Origin: Niveispirillum sp. SYP-B3756
Lineage (GTDB): Bacteria > Pseudomonadota > Alphaproteobacteria > Azospirillales > Azospirillaceae
Length of the DNA: 64,000 bases
Direction of reading: 5' to 3'
NCBI RefSeq assembly: GCF_009495745.1
Contig: NZ_WIDQ01000006.1
Coordinates: forward strand, 1-64,000
The position numbers and the translations under genes are program-made. This document shows positions 9,148 through 17,874 of this stretch, one piece after another. The notes under the pieces are model-generated. The model was given only the letters and a program-made list of their open reading frames with translations. It was not told where the DNA came from and did not search any database. The stretch's first letter is position 1, and each line of letters opens with the position of its first letter.

Positions 9148-9283
9148 CACGAAAGCGTGACCTTTGGTCATGATTTCGTGCCGCCGGTATGAAGCGTGAT
9201 CATCAGGCTCACTCTCCAAAGTCGTTCATTTATGTGCAAGGGGGGGGGCGAACAGGCCCTGCTGGGGGGCGCCCCTGAAGCGA

Positions 9284-9305
9284 GCGGCGCCGTTGGCCGG
9301 CGCCG
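9284..9305 (-). terminator. Possible hairpin downstream of the TetR gene
   Basis: GGCGCCG and CGGCGCC arms around a short loop lie 8-29 nt past the TetR stop codon on the minus strand. No U-tract follows, so this is at most a weak terminator. A run of nine or ten G sits further along at 9241-9249. The rest of the 249-bp gap between TetR and GH106 is filled mainly by the dispersed repeat. Confidence 0.3.
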
Positions 9306-9312
9306 GGAGAGA

Positions 9313-10032
9313 TCAGTTCTTCAGATAGGAGGTGATCATCGTGCAAAGCTCAATGATCACCCAATCCGGATGCTGCTGCGGTTTGGTGGGGCGCGGCATT
9401 TCGGGGGTGAGCTGCCAGGCCAGGGCAAAGAAAATCATCAGCATGGAATAGGAGGCCTTCCGATCCAGATCGCCGGGAATATCCGTGGCATAGACCGTCA
9501 GCGCCGTATGCAGCCGCTGCGCCGCCCGCTGTTCATGCGTGTCACCCAGCATGGCGGCGGCCGGGTCGGTGGCAGCGCGACGGATATTCAACCGGATGAA
9601 CAGGGAGTGCTTCTTCAAGACCTCAAAAAAATCACGAATATACAAGGAGATAAACTGATCAAGGCTGCTGCTCTGCTCCAGCGAACGCTGTTGCACCAGC
9701 GTTTCGCCGGCCTCGATCTCTTTCATCTCCGCCTCCAGCACGGCGCGGACCAGATCATCCTTGCTGGCAAACCGGTGATAGATGGAGCCGATCGAGACTT
9801 TGCCGGTCATGCTGACATCGTTCAGGGTGAAATCTTCCCCATCGCGTTCCAGCATCAGGTTGCGCGCGGCGGCCAGCATCCGTTTCAGGGAAGCCTGGCT
9901 GCGCCCCTGTACCGGCCCTCGTTCCGCGGGCGCAAGCGCCGGATCGTCCGCCGGTGCCACCGCCATTGCATGGCGGGCACGGGGAACGGCTTGTGCGCCC
10001 TTGGACGATTTCACCTGTTTGATCATCAGCAT
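9313..10032 (-). CDS. TetR/AcrR family transcriptional regulator
   Basis: This 239-residue protein has a basic, Ala/Pro-rich N-terminal extension of about 40 residues. A TetR helix-turn-helix follows at about 44-95 (SLKRMLAAARNLMLERDGED ... DVSMTGKVSIGSIYHRFASK), then an all-helical ligand-binding domain. ATG at 10032 has GGAG 7 nt upstream. The gene is divergent from the TonB receptor and C-glycoside operon and lies just upstream of the rhamnosidase, so it most likely represses this locus and responds to a glycoside or aglycone. The ligand is an inference. Confidence 0.85.
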   Translation of the reverse strand: MLMIKQVKSSKGAQAVPRARHAMAVAPADDPALAPAERGPVQGRSQASLKRMLAAARNLMLERDGEDFTLNDVSMTGKVSIGSIYHRFASKDDLVRAVLEAEMKEIEAGETLVQQRSLEQSSSLDQFISLYIRDFFEVLKKHSLFIRLNIRRAATDPAAAMLGDTHEQRAAQRLHTALTVYATDIPGDLDRKASYSMLMIFFALAWQLTPEMPRPTKPQQHPDWVIIELCTMITSYLKN

Positions 10033-10240
10033 TGCTTACTCCGAAGCGTCCATGTTTCGCAACCTCTCTCGGCAGTGCCGTCCGTTGCGCAACATCGCAA
10101 GATACCCGCCCCGGCAAAGGAATGGTGCCGGTGAGACGGGGAGGCAGAATTTATATTTTATCTAATTATATCAAATCATTGACCCCTATTTTCGTTTTCC
10201 CGACCGTCGCCGTGCGGGCGGGTTTTCGTGATTTGGCGAC

Positions 10241-10286
10241 GGAACAATCAAGAGCGCTTGACATCCGTTCCTGATCACCATACTAA
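10241..10286 (+). promoter_or_regulatory. Sigma-70-like promoter with overlapping palindromic operator
   Basis: A perfect -35 box TTGACA (10258-10263) is followed after 17 nt by TACTAA (10281-10286). The palindrome TCAAG-AGCG-CTTGA (10248-10261) runs into the -35 box. Outer arms GGAAC (10241-10245) and GTTCC (10267-10271) enclose it symmetrically. This is the expected design for repression of the TonB receptor operon by the adjacent TetR protein. Transcription starting near 10293 would leave a leader of about 157 nt. Confidence 0.6.
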
Positions 10287-10449
10287 AATTATATTCCAAT
10301 TCTATATCGACGCAAGAGAATATCCCAACCAGGGAGGTCGTCCATCAGCCGCAGGGAGAAAGGTCGGTCACGGCACATGCCCGTGGCATCGCGGCGGCGC
10401 ACCTGAGCGGGGGTTGCCTAAACAAGACAAAACAGAGGGAGGTCCAAGA

Positions 10450-12792
10450 ATGAAAAACCGTAAGACCATCAAGATGCTGCTGCTGGCATCCTGTGCCGTC
10501 ATGGCACCTGCAATGGCCCAGGCGCAGGAGGGTGCGACGGGAGCCACTGCGCAAGAGGATGTAATCGGCGAGATCATTGTCACCGCGCAGCGCCGCAGCG
10601 AAAGCGTGCTGAAGGTGCCGGCCAGCGTATCCGTTGTCACGGCAGATGTCCTGACGGCCAATGGGGTCAGCGATCTCAGCACCATCACCAAGCTGACGCC
10701 CAGCCTGCAGACGGGCAGCGATGATAGCTTCTCCATCCGGGGCATCGGCACCAATACCTTCTCGCCGACCGTCGAATCGACGGTTTCGCAGGTCATTGAC
10801 GATGTTGTTCTGGGTATCCCCGCTTTCGCTGCCGGTGCGCTTTATGATGTGCAGCGGGTGGAGGTGTTGAACGGCCCGCAGGGTCTGCTGTTCGGCAAGA
10901 ACGCTTCGGCCGGCCTTGTCAATATCACCACGGTTGATCCGAAGCTGGGGGAGACCAGCGGCTATGTGAATGCTGAAGGCACCAGCCGCAGCCGCCCCGG
11001 TTCCGACGGGCTGGGCATTCGTAACCAGGCGGCCCTGAATGTGCCGATCACCGACACCAGCGCCCTGCGCATTGCCGGAACCTACAGCTCACAGGATGCG
11101 CTGACACGAAACCTGGGCAAGCCGGTGGGCCGGAATGATGGTGATGTGGAACAAAAGGCCATCCGTGTGAAGTTCCTGGCCGATCCCGGCAATGGTCTCA
11201 CGGTCAATCTCGGCGGTGATTACTTTAAAAATCGGGGTGTTTCCGGCTTCTGGGACGCCACCTACCGGTCGCTTGGTCCCAATACCCAATATCGGTCCAT
11301 CCTGGCATCGGCCGGTGTGGTGCCCGGTCCCGACAATCTGGACATGGCCACCGATGGCCCGGCCTGGCGCGATCTGGAAATGGGCGGTGCACAGGCCAAA
11401 TTTGCCTATGCGTTCGACAATGGTCTGGAAATATCCAGCATTTCTGCCTGGCGGAAACTGGACCAGTCTTATGCCAGCGATTCCGACCAGACCCCTGTCA
11501 ATTTCCTGAACACCAACACCAATGCCAGCCAGTATAATCAGTTCTCTGAAGAACTGCGCGTTGCATTGCCGGATGACGGGCCGTTTGGTGGACAGGCCGG
11601 TCTTTATTACTTCCAGAGCAATACGGATAATCAGGTCCAGCGTGGTGGTTTCAATAATCTGCCCGCGCCCGCCTTGCCGCAGTTCCCCTTCTGCATTGGC
11701 GCTACCGTAACGGCGGGACCGCCGCCGGCCTGCAGCGTCAACAACCTTTATTTCCTGGGTCAGGATTCCAGTCTGCAGAGCAAGGTGCGCAGCTATGCCG
11801 GCTTCGGCCAGTTCAATTATGCCCTGACGGAACAGTTGAAACTGACCGCCGGCGGGCGCCTGACCTATGACAAGGCATCGATCGAGTTGATCGAAAATAC
11901 CGGAAAATATTTCGTCACGCTCGGCGTGCCCAACAATGTCAGCAGGAGCAAGGTCGACAATACCAACTTCAGCTGGAAGGTTGGTCTTGATTACGATGTA
12001 GTGCCGGACACCCTGCTCTACGGTTTCTATGGCCGGGGCTATAAGGGGCCGGGCTTCTCCAACTCCTCGCCGGCACGGGGGGCGGATATCAGTGTGCAGC
12101 CGGAAATCTCCAAAGGTGGGGAGGTCGGTATCAAGTCGGCCCTGCTGGATCACAAGCTGGTTGTCTCCACCGCCGCCTTCTACACCCGCTTCAGCAATTT
12201 GCAGGTTCAGGCCTTTAATGAGGCGCTGCAGACCAGTACCCTGGCCAATGCGGCGACCGCTACCACCAAGGGTATTGATGTCGGCCTGCAGGTGCGTCCG
12301 GCGCGTGGGCTGACCTTTGGCGCATCCCTGTCCTATGTGGATGCCAAGTTCAATTCCTATCCGGGCGCACAGTGTTATGCCACGCAGCCGGACTCCAGCT
12401 GCGCCATCAATGCCACCTTTGATGCCAGCGGGCGGCGCGTGCCCCTGTCGGCGAAGTTCACCAGCACGCTGACGGCGGATTACACCACCCCGTTGACGGA
12501 AAGCCTGGATGGCTCGGTGGGCGTCACCTATTACCATCGCTCGCCGCTGAATTCCGGCTTTGCCCCGGAAATGACCATCCCCAGCACCGACCGGTTCGAT
12601 CTCAATCTCTCCATCAAGGCGGAGTCCTGGTCAGCCGGCCTGTTCTGCAAGAACTGCTTCAACCAGATCCGGCCTTTCAATATCGGGAATGAGCCGGGCG
12701 ATGCGGTGAATGCCAAGACCCTGACCCTGGTTCAGCGCTTCAATTACGACTCTGTCCGCACCATTGGCGTGCGCATGGGCGTGAACTTCTGA
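10450..12792 (+). CDS. TonB-dependent outer-membrane receptor (glycoside locus)
   Basis: This 780-residue active transporter of the outer membrane carries a signal peptide (about 1-24, ending AMAQA), a TonB-box-like segment EIIVTAQRR (about 39-47), and a plug domain (VSVVTADVLTANGVSDLSTI ... GPQGLLFGKNASAGLVNITT). A 22-strand barrel ends in VRMGVNF with a terminal Phe. GGGAGG precedes the chosen ATG; the open frame extends upstream to 10228 but is not needed. It is the first gene of the operon with the C-glycoside deglycosidase, so it probably takes up a glycosylated plant compound. Confidence 0.9.
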   Translation: MKNRKTIKMLLLASCAVMAPAMAQAQEGATGATAQEDVIGEIIVTAQRRSESVLKVPASVSVVTADVLTANGVSDLSTITKLTPSLQTGSDDSFSIRGIGTNTFSPTVESTVSQVIDDVVLGIPAFAAGALYDVQRVEVLNGPQGLLFGKNASAGLVNITTVDPKLGETSGYVNAEGTSRSRPGSDGLGIRNQAALNVPITDTSALRIAGTYSSQDALTRNLGKPVGRNDGDVEQKAIRVKFLADPGNGLTVNLGGDYFKNRGVSGFWDATYRSLGPNTQYRSILASAGVVPGPDNLDMATDGPAWRDLEMGGAQAKFAYAFDNGLEISSISAWRKLDQSYASDSDQTPVNFLNTNTNASQYNQFSEELRVALPDDGPFGGQAGLYYFQSNTDNQVQRGGFNNLPAPALPQFPFCIGATVTAGPPPACSVNNLYFLGQDSSLQSKVRSYAGFGQFNYALTEQLKLTAGGRLTYDKASIELIENTGKYFVTLGVPNNVSRSKVDNTNFSWKVGLDYDVVPDTLLYGFYGRGYKGPGFSNSSPARGADISVQPEISKGGEVGIKSALLDHKLVVSTAAFYTRFSNLQVQAFNEALQTSTLANAATATTKGIDVGLQVRPARGLTFGASLSYVDAKFNSYPGAQCYATQPDSSCAINATFDASGRRVPLSAKFTSTLTADYTTPLTESLDGSVGVTYYHRSPLNSGFAPEMTIPSTDRFDLNLSIKAESWSAGLFCKNCFNQIRPFNIGNEPGDAVNAKTLTLVQRFNYDSVRTIGVRMGVNF

Positions 12793-12867
12793 GTGTGCCC
12801 CGGCCGGGGGCGCGTATTCCCCCCGGCCGGGCGACCGGTACCTTGAGCCAAGAGGGAGTGCAACGCC

Positions 12868-13785
12868 TTGAGCGCGTTCAAATATGGGGTGTCGCTTTAC
12901 AGCTACACCGAAGATCTGGGCACGGTGATGAGCCTGGAGGATGCCTTCGACCATGTCGCCGGCACAGGCTCCACCGGTATCGAGATCCTGGGCGAAACCA
13001 GCATTCCGACATATCCGGAGCCGACAACGGCCTGGCTGGATAGTTGGTTTGCCCTGCTGGACCGGTATCAGCTGGAGCCGACCAACATGGCGGCCTGGGT
13101 GGATACCCGTATCACCATCGGCCGCAATATGAGCGTCGAAGAGGGGGCCGCACAGATTGCGCAGGATTTGCGGCTGGCCCATCGGCTGGGCTTCAAGTTC
13201 CTGCGCCCGAAATTCGGCGTGATCGATGGCGAGCTGACGCCCGATCCGATCTGGCAGCCGGCGGTGGAACGCAATCTGGATCTGGCCCATCGGCTGGACA
13301 TTGTGATCCTGCCGGAAATCCACTCCCCCACGCCGATCAAGCACCCGGTGACGGATGCCTATATCGCCTTCATCGAACGCACGGGCACCAAGAATTTCGG
13401 CCTGATGATCGATACCGGCATTTTCCAGGACCGTCCCTTGAACAAATGGGGCGGGGGGGAAACCGATGAAATCCGCAAAAAGGCGTTGAGCTTCCTGAAC
13501 GGCATCAAGGTGCCGGTGGAACATCTGGCGGATGTCATCCAGTACGTGCCCTTCATCCAGGCCAAGTTCCACCATATCGATGAAAATCTGCACGATCACC
13601 ACATCCCGTGGGACCGGATCGTGCCGATGCTGAAGAAGCTGGGCTATGCCGGCTATCTGTCCAGCGAATATGAAGGGGCCCGCGACCCCTGGGTATCGAT
13701 TGAGCAGGTGCGCCGCCAGCACGCGCTGATCCGCAAGCTTGAAGCCGAATACGATGCCGCGCACGGGGGGAACGTCCATGCTTGA
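12868..13785 (+). CDS. C-glycoside deglycosidase alpha subunit (TIM-barrel, sugar isomerase-like)
   Basis: The 305-residue AP_endonuc_2/xylose isomerase-like barrel has candidate metal ligands E150 (PEIHSP), D182 (MIDTG), H235/H236 (KFHHID) and E267 (SSEYEG). H152, two residues after E150, is a candidate catalytic base. A sugar isomerase could look similar. The diagnostic point is the neighbour: the next gene encodes the small beta subunit that pairs with this type of barrel in C-glycoside deglycosidases (AgCGD/DgpBC/CarBC types), which eliminate the aglycone from 3-keto C-glycosides. The TTG start has GAGGGAG 9 nt upstream. It lies 75 nt after the TonB receptor. Confidence 0.75.
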   Translation: MSAFKYGVSLYSYTEDLGTVMSLEDAFDHVAGTGSTGIEILGETSIPTYPEPTTAWLDSWFALLDRYQLEPTNMAAWVDTRITIGRNMSVEEGAAQIAQDLRLAHRLGFKFLRPKFGVIDGELTPDPIWQPAVERNLDLAHRLDIVILPEIHSPTPIKHPVTDAYIAFIERTGTKNFGLMIDTGIFQDRPLNKWGGGETDEIRKKALSFLNGIKVPVEHLADVIQYVPFIQAKFHHIDENLHDHHIPWDRIVPMLKKLGYAGYLSSEYEGARDPWVSIEQVRRQHALIRKLEAEYDAAHGGNVHA

Positions 13786-14182
13786 GCGCAGCCATATCCA
13801 GAGCACCGGTTTCCACAATATCGGCCCGGTGGGGGCGCGTACCGGCTTTGAGGTGCGTATCCGTCAGCCGAATTACCGCAGCTCCCGCCTCAGCCTGATC
13901 GAAGGTGTCGATCTGGTGATTGACGGGGTGGAATATCCCGCCGAACAGGGCCGCATCCGCGTGGGTGACCGGGAATATAGCCATGCTGAGATGGCCGAGG
14001 AAACGGTGGCGCGCCTCTATGTCGGCACCTATTTCACGGTGATCGTGCCCAAGGCGGGCGGGCTGGCGCCGGGCGTCCACCATGTCGCCAGCTCCATCCG
14101 CTTCCGCCATCCCTATTTCCCGCCGGAATTCCAGCCGGTTTTCGTGCGCGATGCGCGCCACGCCACGATCATCCTGCCCTGA
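13778..14182 (+). CDS. C-glycoside deglycosidase beta subunit (CGDB/DUF6379)
   Basis: This 134-residue all-beta protein has the hallmarks of the family: GFEVRIRQPNYRSSRLSLIE, VDGVEYP-type DLVIDGVEYP, GREYSHAEM-like GDREYSHAEM, and a second half with GGLAPGVHHVASSIRFRHPY. In characterised complexes this subunit packs on the metal-binding barrel and shapes its active site. ATG 13778 follows GGGGGG and overlaps the alpha-subunit stop by 8 nt, so the subunits are translationally coupled, as expected for an obligate complex. A longer in-frame start inside the previous gene was rejected. Confidence 0.78.
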   Translation: MLERSHIQSTGFHNIGPVGARTGFEVRIRQPNYRSSRLSLIEGVDLVIDGVEYPAEQGRIRVGDREYSHAEMAEETVARLYVGTYFTVIVPKAGGLAPGVHHVASSIRFRHPYFPPEFQPVFVRDARHATIILP

Positions 14183-14220
14183 TAATTCCTGAATTTTTGT
14201 GGGTTATTTCAATAGGATAA

Positions 14221-14234
14221 GACCGAAATCGGTC
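14221..14234. promoter_or_regulatory. Palindrome GACCGAAATCGGTC ahead of the GH1 gene
   Basis: Five-bp arms (GACCG/CGGTC) around AAAT lie in the 129-bp, AT-richer gap between the deglycosidase genes and GH1. It could be an operator or part of an internal control element. No copy was seen at the TetR/TonB receptor promoter, so a link to that regulator is not supported. Confidence 0.3.
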
Positions 14235-14311
14235 ATTCCCCAGTGCAAAGCAGGCGGGAATGATCGATGGCGGGACAATTAAAATGCCAATAAACACGGG
14301 AGTGAAATGCG

Positions 14312-15643
14312 ATGTTGAATCGTCGGCAAATGGGTTTGGGCCTGGCCGGTCTGGGTGTTGCGGCTGCTACCCGCGCCTTGCCCGCCATGGCGGCTACGGG
14401 CCCCCATAAGTTTCCGGAAGGTTTCCTCTGGGGGGCTTCCACGGCGGCCTATCAGGTGGAAGGCAATAACATCAATTCCGACGTCTGGACGGCGGAGCGC
14501 GCCCCCGGTTCTCCCTATGCCGATGTGGCGGGTGACGCGGCGAACAGTTTCATGCTCTGGCCGGTCGATCTGGATCTGGTCAAGAATATGGGGCTGGGCG
14601 CCTATCGGTTCAGCCTGGAATGGGCGCGGATTGAGCCACGGCAGGGCGAATTCTCCATCGCCATGCTGAACCATTACAAGCGCATCATCGAGGGCTGCCA
14701 CACGCGCGGACTGAAGCCGGTGGTGACCTTCAACCATTTCTCCAACCCGCTTTGGTTCGCGCTGGCCGGCGGCTGGCATAACCCAGAGGCGCCGGACCTG
14801 TTCGCCCGCTTTTGCGCCAAGGCGGCGGCGCATCTGGGCGATGGCATCGCCTATGCCGCCACCTTGAATGAACCCAATCATGCGGGGCATTTGCCCTCAA
14901 TATTGCCCCCTTCGGTGAGCAACTGGCTGCTGCCGGCGGACAAGGCGGCGTGTGAGGCGGTGGCCAAGCGCTTTGGCGTGCCACTGTTCCTGGCCGGTAA
15001 CAATGTCTGGTACCCCGATCCTGTCGTCGTTCAGGCCCATCTGCTGAAGGGCCATGCGCTGGGCCGGCAGGCCATCAAGGCAGAACGCAGCAATTTGCCC
15101 GTCGGCGTGACGTTGGCCATGATCGATGATCAGGCTGTGGGCAAAGATACCAGCAAACGCGACAGCGTGCGCGAACAGCTCTACGCCCCCTGGCTGCGCG
15201 CCGCACAGCAGGATGATTTTGTCGGCGTGCAGAATTACGAACGTGCCCTGTGGGACGCCAAGGGGCGGGTGGAACCGCCGGCTGGTGGTGACCGCAATAT
15301 GGGCGGGGCGGAGGTCTATCCAGCCTCATTGGCCGGTGTGGTGCGCTATGCCCATTCGGTGGCCAAGGTGCCGGTGATCGTCACCGAACATGGGGTGAAT
15401 AGCCCCGATGACGGGGTGCGCCAGCGTCTGATCCCGGCGGCCCTGACGGAACTGCACAAGGCGATGGCAGATGGTGTGCCGGTGAAGGGTTATTTCCACT
15501 GGTCGCTGATCGACAATTTCGAATGGGGCTTTGGCTATAAGCCGCAATACGGGCTGCATAGCCTGGATCGCCAGACATTCGCCCGTACGCCCAAGCCCAG
15601 TGCGGCGGTGCTGGGCGCCATTGCCCGCGCCAATGCCTGCTGA
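14312..15643 (+). CDS. Tat-exported GH1 beta-glucosidase
   Basis: This 443-residue glycoside hydrolase would remove beta-linked glucose from aryl glucosides. It begins with a twin-arginine signal (NRRQMGLGLAGLGVAAA), which points to folding in the cytoplasm and export to the periplasm; most bacterial GH1 enzymes are cytoplasmic. Family landmarks are FPEGFLWGASTAAYQVEG (34-51), acid/base E187 in TLNEP, nucleophile E359 in VTEHG, and HWSLIDNFEW (396-405). The nucleophile motif is usually (I/V)TENG; His replaces Asn here. GGGAG lies 9-13 nt before the ATG. It probably trims O-linked glucose before or beside the C-glycoside step. Confidence 0.88.
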   Translation: MLNRRQMGLGLAGLGVAAATRALPAMAATGPHKFPEGFLWGASTAAYQVEGNNINSDVWTAERAPGSPYADVAGDAANSFMLWPVDLDLVKNMGLGAYRFSLEWARIEPRQGEFSIAMLNHYKRIIEGCHTRGLKPVVTFNHFSNPLWFALAGGWHNPEAPDLFARFCAKAAAHLGDGIAYAATLNEPNHAGHLPSILPPSVSNWLLPADKAACEAVAKRFGVPLFLAGNNVWYPDPVVVQAHLLKGHALGRQAIKAERSNLPVGVTLAMIDDQAVGKDTSKRDSVREQLYAPWLRAAQQDDFVGVQNYERALWDAKGRVEPPAGGDRNMGGAEVYPASLAGVVRYAHSVAKVPVIVTEHGVNSPDDGVRQRLIPAALTELHKAMADGVPVKGYFHWSLIDNFEWGFGYKPQYGLHSLDRQTFARTPKPSAAVLGAIARANAC

Positions 15644-15661
15644 TCAACAAGGACCAATGCC

Positions 15662-16780
15662 ATGAAACGACGTATCCGCATGGGGATGGTGGGCGGTGGA
15701 CCGGGGGCCTTCATCGGCCCGGTTCACCGGCTGGCGGCGGAAATGGATCGGGAGATCGAACTGGTCGCCGGGGCCTTTTCCAGCGATGCTGCCCGCTCCA
15801 TCGCGGGCGGTGCCGCCTATGGCATTGGTCCTGACCGCTCCTATCCCTCGCTGGACGCCATGCTGGTGGCGGAGCGGGACCGGGCGGACGGGATTGAAAT
15901 GGTGGTGATCGCCACCCCCAACCGCCACCATTTGACCGCCGCCCGTGCTGCCCTGGAAGCCGGCATCGCCGTTATGTGCGACAAGCCGCTGACGGCGACA
16001 CTGGCAGAGGCGCAGACCCTGGAAGGGGTGGTGGCGCGGGCCGGCCTGCCCTTCGGCGTCACCTACACCTATTCAGGATATCCGCTGGTGCGGGAGGCCA
16101 AGGCCCGCATCGCCGCAGGCGCGCTCGGCACCATCCGCAAGCTGGTGGTGGAATATCCGCAGGGCTGGCTGGCGGGGGAGGCTGTGGGCAAGCAGGCGGC
16201 CTGGCGGGTTGATCCGGCCAGCGCCGGCATTGGCGGTTGCATCGCGGATATCGGCGTCCACGCCTTCCATCTGGCGGAGTTTGTCAGCGGCCTGAAGCTG
16301 GTCAAGCTGCTGGCCGATCTGGGCAGCGTCGTGCCGGGCCGGGCGCTGGACGATGATTGCCAGATATTATTACGCTTCGACAATGGTGCCCGTGGCGTGT
16401 TGCTGGCCAGCCAGATTTCTGTCGGTGAGCGCAACGGGCTGCGTTTACGGATTTATGGCGACAAGGCCGGGCTGGATTGGCGGCAGGAGGAGCCGAACAG
16501 CCTGTGGCTGTCCCATGCCGATGGGCGCAGCGAGCTGATCCGGGCCGGCGACCCCGGCCTGTCGCCGGCAGCATTGCAGGCCAGCCGCACGCCGGGCGGC
16601 CATCCGGGGGGCTATCTGGAGGCATTCGCCAATCTCTACCGCGATTTCGCCCGGTTGCTGCGGGGCGATGCTGCTCCCCTGCTGCCCGGTCTGGCCGATG
16701 GGCTGCGCGGCATGGCCTTTATCGATACGGCGGTGCGGGCCAGTCGGGAGAATGCGGGCTGGGTGGATTTCACCGGCTGA
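15662..16780 (+). CDS. Gfo/Idh/MocA family NAD(P)-dependent oxidoreductase
   Basis: The 372-residue protein has an N-terminal Rossmann fold (MGMVGGGPGAFIGPVHR) and the family Lys motif as CDKPLT (106-111, normally EKP). The C-terminal half has a GIGGCIADIGVHAFHLAEF segment carrying the conserved D and H near the substrate. Relatives oxidise sugars at C3 (DgpA for puerarin, YcjS in E. coli). It is therefore one of two candidates here, with the GMC protein, for making the 3-keto glycoside that the deglycosidase needs. AAGGA precedes the ATG, 18 nt after the GH1 stop. Confidence 0.82.
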   Translation: MKRRIRMGMVGGGPGAFIGPVHRLAAEMDREIELVAGAFSSDAARSIAGGAAYGIGPDRSYPSLDAMLVAERDRADGIEMVVIATPNRHHLTAARAALEAGIAVMCDKPLTATLAEAQTLEGVVARAGLPFGVTYTYSGYPLVREAKARIAAGALGTIRKLVVEYPQGWLAGEAVGKQAAWRVDPASAGIGGCIADIGVHAFHLAEFVSGLKLVKLLADLGSVVPGRALDDDCQILLRFDNGARGVLLASQISVGERNGLRLRIYGDKAGLDWRQEEPNSLWLSHADGRSELIRAGDPGLSPAALQASRTPGGHPGGYLEAFANLYRDFARLLRGDAAPLLPGLADGLRGMAFIDTAVRASRENAGWVDFTG

Positions 16781-16819
16781 CTGAAACCAAGACAAAAATC
16801 AAATTCGGGAGAAACGCGG

Positions 16820-17872
16820 ATGAGGACGATCAAGGGGCCGGGTATCTTCCTGGCCCAGTTCGCGGGCGATGCCGCCCCGTTCAATTCCCTGGATGCCATT
16901 GCCGGCTGGGTCGCTGGCCTGGGCTATAAGGGTGTGCAGATACCCTCTTGGGATCAGCGGCTGTTTGATCTGTCCAAGGCTGCGGAAAGCCAGGATTATT
17001 GTGATGAGGTTCTGGGCACGTTGGCCCGGCATGGGCTGGCATTGACCGAACTGTCCACCCATCTGCAGGGCCAGCTGGTCGCCGTCCATCCCGCCTATGA
17101 TGCGCAGTTTGACGGTTTCGCCGCCCCCGCTGTGCGCGGCAACCCGGCGGCCCGGCAGGAATGGGCGGTGGCACAGCTGAAGCTGGCGGCCGTGGCCTCC
17201 CGCCGGTTGGGCCTGACGGCCCATGCCAGTTTCTCCGGTGCCTTGGCCTGGCCCTATCTCTATCCCTGGCCGCAGCGTCCGGCGGGGCTGGTGGAAGATG
17301 CGTTTGATGAGCTGGCCCGCCGCTGGCGGCCCATTCTGGACGTGTTTGACGAAAATGGCGTCGATATCGGCTTTGAACTGCATCCCGGTGAAGACCTGCA
17401 TGATGGGGTGACGTTTGAGATGTTTCTGGACAGGGTGGGCAACCATCCGCGCGCCAACATCCTCTACGATCCCAGCCATTTTGTGCTGCAGCAGCTGGAT
17501 TATCTGGCCTTCCTCGACCTCTATCACGCCCGCATCAAATGCTTTCATGTGAAGGATGCGGAATTCCGGCCCAATGGGCGCAGCGGCGTTTATGGCGGCT
17601 ATCAGGGCTGGGTTGACCGGCCGGGCCGGTTCCGGTCGCTGGGCGATGGACAGGTCGATTTCGCCGCCATCTTTGCCAAGATGGCGCAATATGATTTCCC
17701 TGGCTGGGCCGTGCTGGAATGGGAATGCGCCCTGAAACATCCAGAGGCCGGGGCGGCGGAAGGAGCACCCTTCATCGACCGGCACATCATCCGCGTCACC
17801 GAAAAAGCCTTCGATGATTTCGCCGCCGCCGGGGCCGACCGCGCCCTGAACCGCCGTCTGATGGGGCTGTGA
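16820..17872 (+). CDS. Sugar phosphate isomerase/epimerase family protein
   Basis: This second TIM-barrel (AP_endonuc_2) protein of the operon has 350 residues, about 45 longer than the deglycosidase alpha subunit. Likely metal ligands lie in GFELHPGED (Glu), LYDPSHF (Asp/His), CFHVKDAEF (His) and VLEWECA (Glu). It starts with AQFAGDAAPFNSLDAIAGWV. Pairing of a Gfo/Idh/MocA dehydrogenase with such a barrel recurs in 3-keto-sugar metabolism (YcjS/YcjR, where YcjR epimerises 3-keto sugars). It could therefore process the keto-sugar released by C-C cleavage. The exact reaction is unknown. Confidence 0.75.
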   Translation: MRTIKGPGIFLAQFAGDAAPFNSLDAIAGWVAGLGYKGVQIPSWDQRLFDLSKAAESQDYCDEVLGTLARHGLALTELSTHLQGQLVAVHPAYDAQFDGFAAPAVRGNPAARQEWAVAQLKLAAVASRRLGLTAHASFSGALAWPYLYPWPQRPAGLVEDAFDELARRWRPILDVFDENGVDIGFELHPGEDLHDGVTFEMFLDRVGNHPRANILYDPSHFVLQQLDYLAFLDLYHARIKCFHVKDAEFRPNGRSGVYGGYQGWVDRPGRFRSLGDGQVDFAAIFAKMAQYDFPGWAVLEWECALKHPEAGAAEGAPFIDRHIIRVTEKAFDDFAAAGADRALNRRLMGL

Positions 17873-17874
17873 TC

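Noticed and set aside
9064-9219. N-terminal extension of the GH106 protein (MESEPDDHASYRRHE...)
   Set aside because: It only translates the dispersed repeat and would put a long basic segment ahead of an obvious signal peptide.
9241-9249. Run of nine or more G
   Set aside because: A homopolymer in noncoding sequence with no sign of phase variation, since it is not inside or directly before a gene start.
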